In this document: positions 6,389 to 6,824 of the stretch, piece after piece
Layout of the letters: each line of letters begins with the position of its first letter
How positions within the stretch are numbered: position 1 is the first letter of the stretch
Assembly: GCA_020346825.1 (NCBI GenBank)
Contig: CP070791.1
Coordinates: forward strand, 1,063,255-1,070,078
Origin: Candidatus Bathyarchaeota archaeon
GTDB taxonomy: Archaea > Thermoproteota > Bathyarchaeia > Bathyarchaeales > Bathyarchaeaceae
Length of the DNA stretch: 6,824 bases
Direction: 5' to 3'
Translations under genes and position numbers: made by a program
The notes under the pieces: model-generated
The model's input: the letters and a program-made list of their open reading frames with translations, nothing else
Database searches by the model: none
Told to the model about the DNA's origin: nothing

Positions 6389-6824
6389 GTGGGAAGCAAG
6401 ATTAGCAGTGTGGGATACGTCAACAGAATTAGAGACAACCTTCTCAGGATAAAGAAGAGAAAACTCTTGCCATTGTATGAAAATCTGAAAGCTGCCGATT
6501 GTGTAGTCTGCAGTGGATCGGGCAGGTCATTGTACTCCTTGAATGCTGCAATGAGTCAAATTGCAATGAGCAAGGTAGGTTGGCGAAACAAGATTGTGTT
6601 GACTCCAGATGACCCAGGTTTCCCTGGAAAGAACATGTACGAAGCGGCAGCTCAGCTCGAAAGACGGTACAAAAAGATTCTGTTCTTAGTAAACTCTGGA
6701 AGCGGTCTCTCTGATGATCCCTTAGCGATGGCGCAAGACCTTGCAGATTACATTCAGGAGAAAAAGGCGTCCAAATTCTCGATGGGACTTGTAACCTCTA
6801 GCGTGAACTCTCCGCTAGCTAAGA
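6389..6824 (+). CDS. SIS-domain (phosphosugar-binding) protein, N-terminal 145 residues (partial at window edge)
   Basis: My translation from GTG 6389 stays open to the right edge. A basic helical stretch of about 30 residues (RIRDNLLRIKKRKLLPLYENL) precedes a SIS-like fold. There is a strand-turn VVCSGSGRSLYSLNAA (39-54), an acidic-proline loop LTPDDPGFPG (71-80), a second strand-turn ILFLVNSGSGLSDDPLAMAQDL (97-118) resembling the SIS phosphate-binding SGSG turn, and a further strand MGLVTSS (132-138). SIS domains bind phosphorylated sugars, as in isomerases such as hexulose-6-phosphate isomerase and GmhA, in glucosamine-6-phosphate synthase, and in RpiR-type regulators. The usual SGSGET-like second turn reads SGSGLS here, so I cannot assign a substrate. 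The 240-base gap and likely own promoter suggest it is independent of ilvD. Codon and base use look like the neighbours. The call is by fold resemblance; function is unknown. Confidence 0.65.
   Translation, partial: MGSKISSVGYVNRIRDNLLRIKKRKLLPLYENLKAADCVVCSGSGRSLYSLNAAMSQIAMSKVGWRNKIVLTPDDPGFPGKNMYEAAAQLERRYKKILFLVNSGSGLSDDPLAMAQDLADYIQEKKASKFSMGLVTSSVNSPLAK

Overview
This window is an almost uninterrupted branched-chain amino acid biosynthesis locus. Three signals suggest an archaeon: an archaeal-type AT-rich box A about 41 bases upstream of the leuA start, GGTGA/GGAGGT ribosome-binding sites 6 to 8 bases before starts that include TTG and GTG, and enzymes that read like archaeal family members. 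A mesophilic member of the TACK/Bathyarchaeia group is my guess. The lineage is inference; no rRNA or other marker gene is present.

Minus strand, from about 4371 down to 1: leuA, ilvB, ilvN and ilvC form one tight operon in that transcription order. One base separates leuA from ilvB, ilvB and ilvN overlap as ATGA, and 17 bases separate ilvN from ilvC. ilvC runs off the left edge. Plus strand, 4487 to 6148: ilvD is divergent from the operon. The two share a 115-base intergenic region with a single strong TATA-like element. After ilvD comes a 240-base non-coding stretch with no clear RNA gene, then the first 145 codons of a SIS-domain (phosphosugar-binding) protein that runs off the right edge.

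Together IlvB/IlvN (acetohydroxyacid synthase), IlvC (ketol-acid reductoisomerase) and IlvD (dihydroxyacid dehydratase) make the 2-oxo acid precursors of valine and isoleucine. LeuA draws 2-oxoisovalerate into leucine synthesis, or, if it is a citramalate synthase, supplies 2-oxobutyrate for isoleucine. No transaminase, leuBCD or dedicated regulator is visible.

The main anomaly is at the start of leuA. The only in-frame start (GTG at 4250) removes the conserved N-terminal metal/substrate motif. That motif lies upstream in the same frame without a usable start codon. A well-placed ATG with a good ribosome-binding site exists at 4371, but it is one base out of frame across a run of five G. This is most simply a one-base homopolymer error, though a real frameshift is possible. 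I did not find an undescribed biological system; the other observations are residue-level peculiarities of the enzymes.
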